Origin: Demequina maris
GTDB taxonomy: Bacteria > Actinomycetota > Actinomycetes > Actinomycetales > Demequinaceae
Assembly: GCF_000971155.1 (NCBI RefSeq)
Contig: NZ_BBLX01000002.1
Location: forward strand, 321,028-368,072
Length of the DNA: 47,045 bases
Reading direction: 5' to 3'
In this document: piece after piece, positions 35,612-44,435 of the stretch
Layout of the letters: every line of letters begins with the position of its first letter
How positions within the stretch are numbered: position 1 is the stretch's first letter
Program-made: the position numbers and the translations under genes
The notes under the pieces: generated by a model
What the model saw: the letters and a program-made list of their open reading frames with translations, nothing else
Databases searched by the model: none
What the model was told of the DNA's origin: nothing

Positions 35612-36685
35612 TCAGCGGCCCATCGCGACGCGCTCGGGGCAGTCGAACGGGTCGCGCGCCGCGAGCCCGACCCGGTTGAGGTACGCGATCACGATCCCGT
35701 AGGACTCGAGCAGCGTGGTCTCCGTGTAGGGGATGCCGAGCGTCGCGCAGTGCTCGCGGACGATCTCCCGCGCGCGTCCGAGGTGCGGCCGCGCCATCGA
35801 CGGGAACAGGTGGTGCTCGATCTGGAAGTTGAGCCCGCCCATGAGGATCGACATGACCCAGCCGCCGCGGATGTTGCGGCTCGTGAGCACCTGCTTGGAC
35901 AGGAAGTCGAGGCGCTCGTCGCGGCCGACGATCGCCATGCCCTTGTGGTTGGGCGCGAACGACGCGCCCATGTACACGCCGAACACCGCCATCTGGACGC
36001 CGACGAACGCGAACGCCATGCCCAGCGGCAGGTACAGGAAGATCGGCACGAGGTACAGCCCGAAGTGCAGCGCGATCGACGGCAGCTCGATCCAGCGCTG
36101 GCGGCGGGTGCCGCCGGTGATGAGCGAGGCGATCGACCGGTAGTGGAGGTTGAGCCCCTCGAGCGTGAGCAGCGGGAAGAACAGCCAGCCCTGGTGCCGC
36201 GTCAGCCAGCGCAGCGGGCCCCGGGCGCGCGCCGCATCGTCCTCGATGAACGAGATCGTGTCGCGCTCGATGTCGGGGTCCTTGCCGACGCGGTTGGGGT
36301 TGCCGTGGTGGCGCGTGTGCTTGGTCATCCACCACTGGTGGCTGATGCCCACGACCACGGTCGACAGGAGGCGGCCCAGGCGGTCGTTCGCGGGGCCCGA
36401 CGCGAGCACGGTGCGGTGCGAGGCCTCGTGGCCCAGGAAGGCGACCTGGGTGAGCACGATGCCGAGCGCCGCGGCCATGAGCAGCTGGAACCACGAGTCG
36501 CCGAGCAGGACGATGCCGGTGATCACGCCGCCCAGCGCGAGCGCGAGCGCCGCGCCGAAGACCGAGTAGAAGCCGTACGCGCGACGCATGAGGCCGGTGT
36601 CGCGGACGGTCGCGGACAGCTCGGCGAACGACGAGGTCATGCGGTTGAGGGGGAACGATGCGGGCAGGCGCGGTGCGTCTGTCAT
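35612..36685 (-). CDS. Membrane fatty-acid desaturase
   Basis: 357 aa with the three histidine boxes of membrane di-iron desaturases: HEASH in FLGHEASHRT, HTRHH in MTKHTRHHGNPN, and QIEHHLFP near the C-terminus. Four or so membrane helices are visible. The QxxHH third box places it in the front-end/DesA3-like acyl desaturase group, introducing double bonds into membrane fatty acids. ATG at 36685 with GGAGA upstream on the minus strand. A CCTACG-CGAC-CGTAGG palindrome sits 72 bp upstream. Confidence 0.92.
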   Translation of the reverse strand: MTDAPRLPASFPLNRMTSSFAELSATVRDTGLMRRAYGFYSVFGAALALALGGVITGIVLLGDSWFQLLMAAALGIVLTQVAFLGHEASHRTVLASGPANDRLGRLLSTVVVGISHQWWMTKHTRHHGNPNRVGKDPDIERDTISFIEDDAARARGPLRWLTRHQGWLFFPLLTLEGLNLHYRSIASLITGGTRRQRWIELPSIALHFGLYLVPIFLYLPLGMAFAFVGVQMAVFGVYMGASFAPNHKGMAIVGRDERLDFLSKQVLTSRNIRGGWVMSILMGGLNFQIEHHLFPSMARPHLGRAREIVREHCATLGIPYTETTLLESYGIVIAYLNRVGLAARDPFDCPERVAMGR

Positions 36686-36756
36686 GGGTCTCCAGGCTCG
36701 TGCGGCGACTCCCCAGCCGGGGTGAGCACGGGCGACCGTGCCGTCGATGCGGCAAC

Positions 36757-36772
36757 CCTACGCGACCGTAGG
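36757..36772. promoter_or_regulatory. CCTACG-CGAC-CGTAGG palindrome upstream of the desaturase gene
   Basis: Perfect 6+4+6 inverted repeat in the 151-bp gap between the desaturase and VOC genes, placed where a TetR-type repressor of lipid genes would bind. The binder is not in the window. Confidence 0.5.
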
Positions 36773-36836
36773 TTAGGTGTCACGACGACGCGCCCGATCG
36801 CCCGTCACCCTGGGATGACGCTGTCAGGCCGACGCG

Positions 36837-37706
36837 TTACGGCGCGACGGTGACGCGGATCTCGGAGCCCCACGGATCGCGCACGGCGACCGTCCGGCCG
36901 TCGTCGGCCACCGCCGCGCCGCGATGCGCGAGGCGCTCGCGGAGGGCGCCCAGGTCGTCCGCCGTGGGAAGGACGATGTCCATCGTCCCGAGGCCGAGCG
37001 ACGCCGCGCGCGGGCCGGCGCCGCGCGAGTTCCACGTGTTCAGGCCGACGTGGTGGTGGTAGCCGCCCGCCGAGACGAACAGCGCCGAGCCCATGTCGAG
37101 CACCTCGTCGAAGCCGAGCGTGCCCACGTAGAAGTCCTTGGCCGTGGGGATGTCGCCCACCTGGAGGTGCACGTGGCCCACGCTCGCGGCCGTGGCGGGT
37201 GCCGCGACCTCGCCCTCCGTGAGGTGGGTGCGCAGGAAGCCGTTGACGTCGATGTGCTCGGTGCCCATGAGCGGACGCCCGGCCGCGTCGCGCGCCCACG
37301 AGCCGCGCGGGCGATCGAAGTACAGCTCGACGCCGTTGCCCTCCGGGTCGTCGAAGTAGAAGGCCTCGCTGACCAGGTGGTCCGCCGCGCCGGTGTACGA
37401 GCCGGGCGCGGCCTGCGCGACGCGCACCACCGCGGCCGCGAGGCCCTCGCGCGAGTCGAACAGCACCGCGGTGTGGAACAGCCCGGCACCGCGGCGGTCG
37501 AAGCGCGGCAGGCCCCGGGTGGGGGTGAGGGTGACGGCCTCGACCCCGCCGCGGCCGAGCACGTGCCGCTCGCCCTCGACGCGGATCTCGTCGAGCGCCA
37601 GCACGTCGCGGTAGTACGCGAGCATCATCTCGAGGTCGTCGACCCGCAGCTCGACGGGGCCCATGCGGGTGCCCGACGCGATCCGGTCCTGCTCCGACGT
37701 GCTCAT
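36837..37706 (-). CDS. Two-domain VOC-superfamily protein (CatE/glyoxalase-like)
   Basis: 289 aa with two vicinal-oxygen-chelate modules (about 10-150 and 165-288). Metal-ligand candidates are GLFHTAVLF, EGNGVELYFD, GHVHLQVGD and GSEIRVTV. The arrangement matches CatE-like catechol-2,3-dioxygenase family proteins, but the substrate cannot be read from sequence. ATG at 37706 with GAGGAG upstream. A palindrome-like GTAGCGTTAACTATA (37742-37756) lies upstream and overlaps a minus-strand TATAGT -10, suggesting repression by a MarR-type sensor (inferred). Confidence 0.87.
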   Translation of the reverse strand: MSTSEQDRIASGTRMGPVELRVDDLEMMLAYYRDVLALDEIRVEGERHVLGRGGVEAVTLTPTRGLPRFDRRGAGLFHTAVLFDSREGLAAAVVRVAQAAPGSYTGAADHLVSEAFYFDDPEGNGVELYFDRPRGSWARDAAGRPLMGTEHIDVNGFLRTHLTEGEVAAPATAASVGHVHLQVGDIPTAKDFYVGTLGFDEVLDMGSALFVSAGGYHHHVGLNTWNSRGAGPRAASLGLGTMDIVLPTADDLGALRERLAHRGAAVADDGRTVAVRDPWGSEIRVTVAP

Positions 37707-37823
37707 GCCTGCTCCTCGTGCTCGCTGCGTCCCGTTTGGTTGTAGCGTTAACTATATCCGATGCGCGGGCATTCCCGCAGCCCGCCTGGCCGTTCCCGGG
37801 CAACGCGCCTGGAATCGCGGCGA

Positions 37824-37829
37824 TACGCT
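37824..37829 (+). promoter_or_regulatory. Leaderless -10 hexamer of the ABC ATPase gene
   Basis: TACGCT, 6 nt before GTG 37836; no ribosome site. Confidence 0.5.
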
Positions 37830-37835
37830 GACGGG

Positions 37836-38597
37836 GTGACCACCGTCCCCGCGCTGGCCCTGCGAGGGCTCACCAAGCGCTTCGGCTCCACGCTGGCGGT
37901 CGACCGCGTCGACCTGGACATCCCGGCGGGGTCCTTCTACGGCGTCGTGGGGCCCAACGGGGCGGGCAAGACGACCACCCTGTCGATGGCGACCGGCCTG
38001 CTCGAGCCGGACGCGGGCTCGGTGGCGGTGCTCGGCGTGGACCTGTGGGCCGCGCCCGAGGTCGCCAAGCCGCTGCTCGGGGTCCTGCCCGACGGCCTGC
38101 ACACCTTCGACCGGCTCACCGGTGCCGAGCTCATCTCGTACGCGGGCCGCCTGCGCGGCCTCGACCGCGACACGGTGCGCGCGCGCCGCGACGACCTGCT
38201 CGCGGCGCTCGACCTCGAGGACGCCGGCTCGGTGCTCGTCATGGACTACAGCGCCGGCATGACCAAGAAGGTCGGGCTCGCGTGCGCGCTCGTGCATGCT
38301 CCGCGGGTGCTCGTCCTCGACGAGCCCTTCGAGGCGGTCGACCCCGTTTCCGCGGGCGCCATCCGCCGCATCCTGGCGGCCTTCGTCGAGTCCGGCGGCA
38401 CCGTCGTCATGTCCTCGCACGTGATGGCGCTCGTCGAGCGCCTGTGCGACCACGTCGCCGTCGTGGGCGCCGGACGTGTCCTCGACGCGGGCCCGCTCGG
38501 CGACGTGCGCGGCGGCGGCGACCTCGAGGAGCGCTTCGTCGCGCTCGTGGGCGACGTCCGCGACCAGCGGGACCTCACGTGGTTGCGACAGTCGTAG
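37836..38597 (+). CDS. ABC transporter ATP-binding protein
   Basis: 253 aa from GTG 37836; the longer frame from 37761 is not supported. Walker A GPNGAGKTT, signature YSAGMTKK, Walker B VLVLDEPFEAVDP and the switch His in MSSHVM are present. The divergent signature and overall style are those of ABC-2-type exporters rather than importers. It overlaps the permease gene by 19 bp, so the two form one exporter. The substrate is unknown. Confidence 0.9.
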   Translation: MTTVPALALRGLTKRFGSTLAVDRVDLDIPAGSFYGVVGPNGAGKTTTLSMATGLLEPDAGSVAVLGVDLWAAPEVAKPLLGVLPDGLHTFDRLTGAELISYAGRLRGLDRDTVRARRDDLLAALDLEDAGSVLVMDYSAGMTKKVGLACALVHAPRVLVLDEPFEAVDPVSAGAIRRILAAFVESGGTVVMSSHVMALVERLCDHVAVVGAGRVLDAGPLGDVRGGGDLEERFVALVGDVRDQRDLTWLRQS

Positions 38598-40168
38598 GCA
38601 TCCGCCTGCGCACCACGCGCCACCTGCTGCGGCGCGACTGGTGGCGCGCGGTGGTGCTCGCGCTCGGCCTGCTGTGGGGGCTCGCGATGCTGCCGACGCT
38701 GCTCATCGCGCAGGCCGCGCTCGCGGGCCAGGACGCCGGCATCCGGGCCGATGCGCTGGTCGCCCTGTGCTCCGTGCTGTGCGTGGGCTGGGCGACCGTG
38801 CCGCTCGTGGTCGCGGGCCTCGACGACACGCTCGAGCCCGCCCGCTTCCGCTCGCTCGGCGTCCCCGCGCGGACGATCATGCCCGGGCTCGTCGCGGCGG
38901 CCTTCCTCACGCTCCCCGCGCTGTTCTTCGCGCTGCTCATGGTGATCCTCGGCGCCTCGTGGCGAGGCGAGGGCGCCGCCGTGCTGCTCGTCGCGCTCGC
39001 CGGCCTGGGCCTCATGCTCGCCTCGATGGTGATGGGCGCGCGGGTCAGCGCCGCGTGGGCGGCCCGGCTGCTGTCCTCGCGCCGGGCCAAGCTCGCGACC
39101 GTGGCCGCGATGGTCGTGGGTCTCGCGGCGATCGCCCCGGTCGCGCTCGCGCTGTTCCGGGACGGCCTCACCTCGGTGCTGGCCGAGGACGTGGAGATCC
39201 TGCTGAGCCGCCTCGCGGACTCGCCGCTCGGCGCCGGCGCCGCGGCTCCCCGTGCCGCCGCCGAGGGCGACTGGCTGGGCGCCGCCTGGCGGCTCGCGCT
39301 GCAGGCCGGATGGGCGCTCGCGCTGCTCGCGGTGTGGCACGAGAACGTAGCCCGGAGCCTCGTCGCGCCGCTCGGGCGCGGGGGAGGCGCCCGGCGCCAC
39401 CACGACCGCGTGCTCGACCCCACCCGCACCCCCGCGACGCCGCGCGACCCCGCGGCCGGCGCGGTGCACGCGCGGCTCGCGCGGGCGTGGACGTCCGACC
39501 CGCGCTACCTCGCCTCGCTCGCGGGCGTGCTGCTCCTGCCCGCGTTCTTCTTCGCGCTCGTCATGCCCGTCTTCGACCTCGACCGCCGGTGGGCGTACGT
39601 GGTGCCCCTCATGCTCGCGGCGACCATCGGCTGGGGCCGCCACAACGACGTCGCGTTCGACTCGACGGGCCTGTGGCTCGACGTGGTGTCGGGGCGGCTG
39701 GGCCGCGCGGTCATGGGCGGGCGCCTCGCGGCCGCCGCCGGGTGGGCGCTGCCGCTCGTGCTCGCCGCGGCCGTCGGCACCGTCGTCTGGACCGGCCGGT
39801 GGCACGATGCGCCGGGCCTGCTGGGCGCGTGCGTCGGCGTGCTCGGGGTGAGCCTCGCGGTCGCGGCGGTGAGCGCCGTGCTGCTGCCGTACCGGGCGCC
39901 GGCCCCCGGTGCGAGCCCGTTCGGCGCCGAGGTGGGCGCCGTGGGCGCCGGCCTGGCGGCGCAGCTCGCGTCGTCTCTCGTGGCGCTCGGCCTCGTGCCG
40001 TTCGTGGTGGTCCCGTTCGTGCTGTCCCTCACCCTCGCCCCGGCGTGGGGCTGGCTCGCGTGCGTCGCGGGCCTCGTCGCCGGCATCGGCGCGTACGTGG
40101 GGGCGCTGCGGCTCGCGGGGATGCTCTACGACCGCCGGTCGGGGCGCCTGCTCGCCGCCGTCGCGTGA
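38579..40168 (+). CDS. ABC transporter permease (ABC-2-like, large)
   Basis: 529 aa from GTG 38579. About twelve hydrophobic segments fall in two halves separated by an Arg/His-rich cytoplasmic loop (about 260-300). It partners the ATPase gene that it overlaps by 19 bp. The sequence is poorly characterised beyond this; similar actinobacterial permeases are annotated only as membrane proteins. The start could alternatively be the adjacent GTT-region codon, but GTG 38579 is the only plausible initiator near the overlap. A CGCATCGTCC copy follows 9 bp after the stop. Confidence 0.8.
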   Translation: MVATVVGIRLRTTRHLLRRDWWRAVVLALGLLWGLAMLPTLLIAQAALAGQDAGIRADALVALCSVLCVGWATVPLVVAGLDDTLEPARFRSLGVPARTIMPGLVAAAFLTLPALFFALLMVILGASWRGEGAAVLLVALAGLGLMLASMVMGARVSAAWAARLLSSRRAKLATVAAMVVGLAAIAPVALALFRDGLTSVLAEDVEILLSRLADSPLGAGAAAPRAAAEGDWLGAAWRLALQAGWALALLAVWHENVARSLVAPLGRGGGARRHHDRVLDPTRTPATPRDPAAGAVHARLARAWTSDPRYLASLAGVLLLPAFFFALVMPVFDLDRRWAYVVPLMLAATIGWGRHNDVAFDSTGLWLDVVSGRLGRAVMGGRLAAAAGWALPLVLAAAVGTVVWTGRWHDAPGLLGACVGVLGVSLAVAAVSAVLLPYRAPAPGASPFGAEVGAVGAGLAAQLASSLVALGLVPFVVVPFVLSLTLAPAWGWLACVAGLVAGIGAYVGALRLAGMLYDRRSGRLLAAVA

Positions 40169-40217
40169 CCGTCCCGCCGCATCGTCCCCGGGCCCTGGCC
40201 ACGGCCCCCGGCGCGCG

Positions 40218-40223
40218 TACCAT
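40218..40223 (+). promoter_or_regulatory. Leaderless -10 hexamer of the DUF3039 gene
   Basis: TACCAT with 7 nt to the ATG at 40231; this decides the start against an in-frame upstream ATG at 40222. Confidence 0.55.
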
Positions 40224-40230
40224 GGTGCGC

Positions 40231-40506
40231 ATGAGCGAGACCCTTGAGCCGATGACGCAGCCCCAGGGCGGCACCGCCACGATCGAGCGGACCGACACCC
40301 GCGAGCTCGTCGAGCCCGGCGACGCGGAGCGCTTCGCGCACTACGTCAAGAAGGAGAAGATCCTCGAGTCCGCGATGTCCGGCGAGCCGGTCATCGCGCT
40401 GTGCGGCAAGGTGTGGGTGCCCGGCCGCGACCCGAACCGCTTCCCCGTGTGCCCCGCGTGCAAGGAGATCCTCGACGCGGCGTTCGGCTCCGACGACGAC
40501 GAGTAA
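40231..40506 (+). CDS. DUF3039 family protein
   Basis: 91 aa. A disordered N-terminus (about 1-30) precedes a compact domain with ALCGKVWVPGRDPNRFPVCPACKEILD. The three cysteines (one plus a CxxC) suggest a small zinc-ribbon-like fold. It is an actinobacteria-restricted family of unknown function, commonly near clpS or nicotinate genes. The start at 40231 is fixed by the -10 box 7 nt upstream. Confidence 0.85.
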   Translation: MSETLEPMTQPQGGTATIERTDTRELVEPGDAERFAHYVKKEKILESAMSGEPVIALCGKVWVPGRDPNRFPVCPACKEILDAAFGSDDDE

Positions 40507-40530
40507 AGGCCCGTCGGCTGGTCCCGGCCG

Positions 40531-40536
40531 TACTCT
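40531..40536 (+). promoter_or_regulatory. Leaderless -10 hexamer of clpS
   Basis: TACTCT, 6 nt before the ATG at 40543; no ribosome site. Confidence 0.5.
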
Positions 40537-40542
40537 TGAGCC

Positions 40543-40830
40543 ATGGGGACCCGGGAGCAGCTCGACGCGCAGGCGGGCGTGGGCACGCGCGTGCAAGATC
40601 CCTGGGTCACGATCGTGTGGAACGACCCGGTCAACCTCATGAGCTACGTCACGCGCGTGTTCCAGGAGTACTTCCACCTGCCCCGTCACGAGGCGGAGGC
40701 GCGCATGCGCGAGGTGCATGAGAACGGGCGCTCGATCCTGAGCGCGGGCAGCCGCGAGCAGATGGAGGTGCACGTGCAGGCGATGCACTCCTACGGCCTG
40801 TGGGCGACCCTCGAGCGGAGCGGCAAGTGA
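40543..40830 (+). CDS. clpS: ATP-dependent Clp protease adaptor ClpS
   Basis: 95 aa. The N-degron adaptor that delivers substrates to ClpA/ClpC-ClpP is recognised by [20 protein letters not shown], the acidic Asp-Pro-Val-Asn pocket lip, then [33 protein letters not shown]. It overlaps the DUF2017 gene (GTGA), the usual actinobacterial pairing. It begins a coupled run clpS-DUF2017-murI-MBL in which each gene overlaps the next. Confidence 0.95.
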   Translation: MGTREQLDAQAGVGTRVQDPWVTIVWNDPVNLMSYVTRVFQEYFHLPRHEAEARMREVHENGRSILSAGSREQMEVHVQAMHSYGLWATLERSGK

Positions 40831-41459
40831 AGGGATTCGCCGAGCGGGACGGCGCCGCCGTCGCGACGCTCGACGACGACGAGCGCCTCGTGATCGCCCG
40901 CATCGTCGCGGACGTGGGCCTGCTGCTGGGCGGCGAGGACTTCGGCGCCGAGCGCCAGTCGAGCCTGCCGCACCGCGAGGACCTCGCCGAGGCGCTGGCC
41001 TTCCTCGACGCGCTCGCGGACTCGCCGGCCGAGCCCGACGACCCCGCGCTGCTGCGCCTGCTGCCCAACGCGGCGCCCGAGGACCGCGAGGTGGCGGAGG
41101 AGTTCCGCCGCCTCACGCAGGACGACCTGCGCGCGTCGAAGCTCGCGCGCCTGCGCCGCATCTGGGACGAGCTCAGCACGGAGGGCGGCGAGTGGGTGGT
41201 CCCCGAGGCCGACGTCATGGCGACCGCCGCGGCGCTCACCGACGTGCGGCTCGTGCTCGCGTCCCGCCTCGGTCTCGAGCGCGACGAGGACGCCGAGGCG
41301 CTCCACGAGGAGATCGCCCGCGCCACCGCGGCGCTCGAGCAGGCGTCGCCCGCCGAGGTGGGGATCGACCCCGAGCGGCTGTGGCTCGGCATGGTCTACG
41401 ACGCCCTCACGTGGCTCCAGGAGTCCCTGGTGTCGCTCACGCTAGGAGGACAGCGATGA
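40827..41459 (+). CDS. DUF2017 family protein
   Basis: 210 aa from GTG 40827, overlapping the clpS stop. It is mainly helical and acidic, with [24 protein letters not shown] and a C-terminal [18 protein letters not shown]. The family almost always follows clpS in actinobacteria, which suggests a role linked to ClpS or Clp proteolysis; no biochemical function is known to me. Confidence 0.88.
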   Translation: MKGFAERDGAAVATLDDDERLVIARIVADVGLLLGGEDFGAERQSSLPHREDLAEALAFLDALADSPAEPDDPALLRLLPNAAPEDREVAEEFRRLTQDDLRASKLARLRRIWDELSTEGGEWVVPEADVMATAAALTDVRLVLASRLGLERDEDAEALHEEIARATAALEQASPAEVGIDPERLWLGMVYDALTWLQESLVSLTLGGQR

Positions 41460-42277
41460 ACGACGCGCCGATCGGCGTGTTCGACTCGGGCGTGGGCGGC
41501 CTCACCGTCGCCCGCGCGATCATGGACACCATGCCGCACGAGTCCGTGCACTACGTGGGCGACACCGCCCACGGCCCCTACGGGCCCCTTCCCATCGCGG
41601 ACGTCCGTCGTCACGCGCTGGACATCATGGACGCGCTCGTCGCCGACGGCGTGAAGACCCTGGTGATCGCGTGCAACACGGCCTCCGCGGCGGTGCTCCG
41701 CGACGCGCGCGAGCGCTTCTCGAAGGAGCGCGGCGTACCCGTGGTGGAGGTCATCATCCCCGCGGCCCGGCGCGCCGCGTCGCTGTCCCGCACCCGGCAC
41801 GTGGGCGTCATCGGCACGCGCGCGACCGTGACGTCGGGCGCGTACGAGGACGCGCTTGCCGCGGCCCCCGACATCCAGGTCACCAGCCAGGCGTGCCCGC
41901 GCTTCGTCGAGCTCGTCGAGGCGGGGGAGACCTCCGGCCCCGAGGTGCTGCGCGTCGCGCACGAGTACCTCGAGCCGCTGCAGGAGGCCGGCGTCGACAC
42001 GCTCATCCTCGGCTGCACGCACTATCCGCTGCTCGCCGGCGCGATCGGCTACGTCATGGGCCCCGACGTCACGCTCGTCGACTCGGCGTCCGAGACCGCG
42101 CGCGACGTCTACCGCGTGCTCGCGGCGAATGGCCTCGAGAACTCCGGCACCACGCCGCCCACCCACCGCTTCTACGCCACCGGCCCGCGCGACCGCTTCG
42201 AGGCGCTCGCGCAGCGCTTCCTCGGGCCCGTCGTGACGCAGGTCGAGCCGCTCCGCGACGCGAAGGCGCTGTCATGA
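41456..42277 (+). CDS. murI: Glutamate racemase
   Basis: 273 aa, AGGAGG (41444-41449) and ATG overlapping the previous stop. The two catalytic cysteines are in IACNTASA and LGCTHYPLL; the N-terminal [16 protein letters not shown] and [11 protein letters not shown] are canonical. It makes D-glutamate for peptidoglycan. It overlaps the MBL gene by 4 bp. Confidence 0.96.
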   Translation: MNDAPIGVFDSGVGGLTVARAIMDTMPHESVHYVGDTAHGPYGPLPIADVRRHALDIMDALVADGVKTLVIACNTASAAVLRDARERFSKERGVPVVEVIIPAARRAASLSRTRHVGVIGTRATVTSGAYEDALAAAPDIQVTSQACPRFVELVEAGETSGPEVLRVAHEYLEPLQEAGVDTLILGCTHYPLLAGAIGYVMGPDVTLVDSASETARDVYRVLAANGLENSGTTPPTHRFYATGPRDRFEALAQRFLGPVVTQVEPLRDAKALS

Positions 42278-43056
42278 GGCTCACCGTCGTCGGCTCCGCC
42301 GGCTCCACCGCGGGCCCCGAGTCGCCCGCGTCCTGCTACCTCGTCGAGGCGGAGGACGCCGACGGCCGCACGTGGCGCATCGTCCTCGACCTCGGCTCGG
42401 GCGCGATCGGCCCGCTCCAGCGGCACTGCGACCCCGCGCGCGTCGACGCCCTGGTCGTGTCGCACGGCCACCCGGACCACTGCGCGGACCTCGCCGCGCT
42501 GTCCGTGCTGCGCCGCTACGGCCCGTCCAAGGACGACGCGCTGCCGCCGCTGCCGCTGTACGGTCCCGTCGGCATCGACGACCGCATCGTCGAGATCGCC
42601 GGCGGCGGCGACCGCAACGACCTCGAGCCGTTCGCGTTCATGCCCGTCGACGGGGACGATGCGGTCGAGGTCGGGCCCTTCACCCTCACCTTCGCGCGCG
42701 CCTGGCATCCGGTTCCTGCGAACGCGGTGCGCGTGGCCGGCCCGTCCGCCGCGAACGGCGAGGCGACGCTCGTGTTCACGGGCGACACCGACCGCTGCGA
42801 CGAGGTGCTCGAGCTGGCGCGCGACTGCGACGTGCTGCTCGCCGAGGCCGGCTGGGCGCACTCGCGGGTCAACCCCGAGGGCGTCCACATGAACGGCACG
42901 CAGGCGGGCACGCTCGCGCGCGACGCCGGCGTGGGCGAGCTCGTGGTGACCCACGTCGCGTCGTGGGTGGAGCCCGCGCCGACGCTCGAGCTCGCGGCCG
43001 TCGCCTACGGCGCCCCGGTCTCGCTCGCGGTCCCTGGCCGCACCGTGGTGCTCTGA
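42274..43056 (+). CDS. MBL-fold hydrolase, probable cyclic-nucleotide phosphodiesterase (Rv1339-like)
   Basis: 260 aa metallo-beta-lactamase-fold protein with HGHPDH (His64, His66, Asp68, His69), a distal GDT and the C-terminal VTHVASW. In Mycobacterium the gene between murI and rph is Rv1339, characterised as an atypical cAMP phosphodiesterase. The same neighbours here (murI upstream, rph downstream) and the matching fold support that role, though general phosphodiesterase or tRNase Z-like activity cannot be excluded. Two GGACGATGCG copies occur in the gene (42376, 42654). Confidence 0.85.
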   Translation: MRLTVVGSAGSTAGPESPASCYLVEAEDADGRTWRIVLDLGSGAIGPLQRHCDPARVDALVVSHGHPDHCADLAALSVLRRYGPSKDDALPPLPLYGPVGIDDRIVEIAGGGDRNDLEPFAFMPVDGDDAVEVGPFTLTFARAWHPVPANAVRVAGPSAANGEATLVFTGDTDRCDEVLELARDCDVLLAEAGWAHSRVNPEGVHMNGTQAGTLARDAGVGELVVTHVASWVEPAPTLELAAVAYGAPVSLAVPGRTVVL

Positions 43057-43065
43057 CCGCGACGT

Positions 43066-43071
43066 TAGGCT
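43066..43071 (+). promoter_or_regulatory. Leaderless -10 hexamer of rph
   Basis: TAGGCT with 7 nt to the ATG at 43079. Confidence 0.5.
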
Positions 43072-43078
43072 CGTCACC

Positions 43079-43819
43079 ATGACGATCACCCGCGCCGACG
43101 GCCGCACCCCCGACCAGCTCCGCCCCATCGCCTTCGAGCGCGGCTTCCAGAAGAACGCCGAGGGCTCGTGCCTCGTGACGTTCGGCGGGACGCGCGTGCT
43201 CTGCTCCGCCTCGTTCACCGAGGGCGTGCCGCGGTGGAAGAAGGGCTCCGGCGAGGGCTGGGTCACCGCCGAGTACGCGATGCTCCCGCGCGCGACCAAC
43301 ACCCGCAACGACCGCGAGTCCGTGCGCGGCAAGATCGGCGGCCGCACGCACGAGATCAGCCGGCTGATCGGACGCTCGCTGCGCGCGATCATCGACGTCA
43401 AGGCGCTGGGGGAGAACACCATCGTGCTCGACTGCGACGTGCTCGACGCAGACGGCGGCACCCGCACCGCCGCGATCACCGGCGCGTACGTGGCGCTCGC
43501 GGACGCGATCGAGTGGGGCCGCAAGCACGGCGCGATCAAGCCCGGCGCGCAGCCGCTGACCGGCTCCGTGTCGGCGGTGTCGGTGGGCATCATCGACGGC
43601 ACCCCCATGCTCGACCTGCCGTACGTCGAGGACGTGCGCGCGGAGACCGACATGAACGTCGTCATGACGGGCGTGGGCGGCTTCGTCGAGGTGCAGGGCA
43701 CCGCCGAGGGAGCGCCGTTCTCCAAGGACGAGCTCGACGCGCTGCTCGCGCTCGCGACGCAGGGCAACGCGGACCTCGCGGTGCTCCAGGCGCTCGCCCT
43801 CGAGCCCGCGCAGGCCTGA
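43079..43819 (+). CDS. rph: Ribonuclease PH
   Basis: 246 aa phosphate-dependent 3'-5' exoribonuclease that trims tRNA 3' ends. Recognised by [52 protein letters not shown] and [18 protein letters not shown]. Its own leaderless promoter starts a second short operon with rdgB and mug. In an organism with tRNAs and a tmRNA whose CCA end is not always encoded, 3' end processing is relevant. Confidence 0.96.
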   Translation: MTITRADGRTPDQLRPIAFERGFQKNAEGSCLVTFGGTRVLCSASFTEGVPRWKKGSGEGWVTAEYAMLPRATNTRNDRESVRGKIGGRTHEISRLIGRSLRAIIDVKALGENTIVLDCDVLDADGGTRTAAITGAYVALADAIEWGRKHGAIKPGAQPLTGSVSAVSVGIIDGTPMLDLPYVEDVRAETDMNVVMTGVGGFVEVQGTAEGAPFSKDELDALLALATQGNADLAVLQALALEPAQA

Positions 43820-43821
43820 TC

Positions 43822-44433
43822 GTGGCGCGCCTCGCGATCGCGACCCACAACGCGCACAAGGTCGGGGAGATCTGGGGCATCCTCGCCCCGGCCGTGCCCG
43901 GCCTGGCGCGCGAGGACGTGGCCTCCGCCGGCGAGCTCGGCGCCCCGTCGCCCGTCGAGGACGGCGTCACGTTCGAGCAGAACGCGCTCATCAAGGCCCG
44001 GGCGCTCGCCGCATCGTCCGGCCTGCCCGCCATCGCGGACGACTCGGGCATCGCCGTCGACGTGATGGGCGGCGCGCCCGGCATCTTCTCGGCGCTGTGG
44101 TCGGGCCGGCACGGCGCGGACCGCGAGAACCTCGAGCTGCTGCTCGCGCAGATGGCCGACATCCCCGACGAGCACCGCGGCGCGGCCTTCGTGTGCGCCG
44201 CCGCGCTCGTCACGCCGGACGGCGGCGAGCTCGTCGTGATCGGCCGCATGCCCGGGCGCCTCACGCGCGAGCCCGCGGGCGAGGCGGGCTTCGGCTACGA
44301 CCCGATCTTCGTCGCGGAGGGCGAGCCCGTCACCAACGCGGAGCTCGACCCGGCGCGCAAGAACGAGATCTCGCACCGCGGCCGCGCGTTCCGCGAGCTC
44401 GCGCCGCACGTGGCGGCGGTGCTCGGGGCCTGA
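43822..44433 (+). CDS. rdgB: Non-canonical purine NTP pyrophosphatase (RdgB/HAM1)
   Basis: 203 aa from GTG 43822, 2 bp after the rph stop. THNAHKVGEI at the N-terminus, ADDSGIAVDVMGGAPGIFSA, GFGYDPIF and the C-terminal ISHRGRAF are the family motifs. It removes dITP and XTP from the nucleotide pool. It is followed 2 bp later by a uracil/mismatch glycosylase gene, so both protect DNA from deaminated bases. Confidence 0.95.
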   Translation: MARLAIATHNAHKVGEIWGILAPAVPGLAREDVASAGELGAPSPVEDGVTFEQNALIKARALAASSGLPAIADDSGIAVDVMGGAPGIFSALWSGRHGADRENLELLLAQMADIPDEHRGAAFVCAAALVTPDGGELVVIGRMPGRLTREPAGEAGFGYDPIFVAEGEPVTNAELDPARKNEISHRGRAFRELAPHVAAVLGA

Positions 44434-44435
44434 CG

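Noticed and set aside
36654..36663. Additional motif copies such as GAACGATGCG, and GGACGATGTG at 5709
   Set aside because: They have one mismatch to GGACGATGCG. I kept the count to exact matches so that the enrichment estimate is not inflated.
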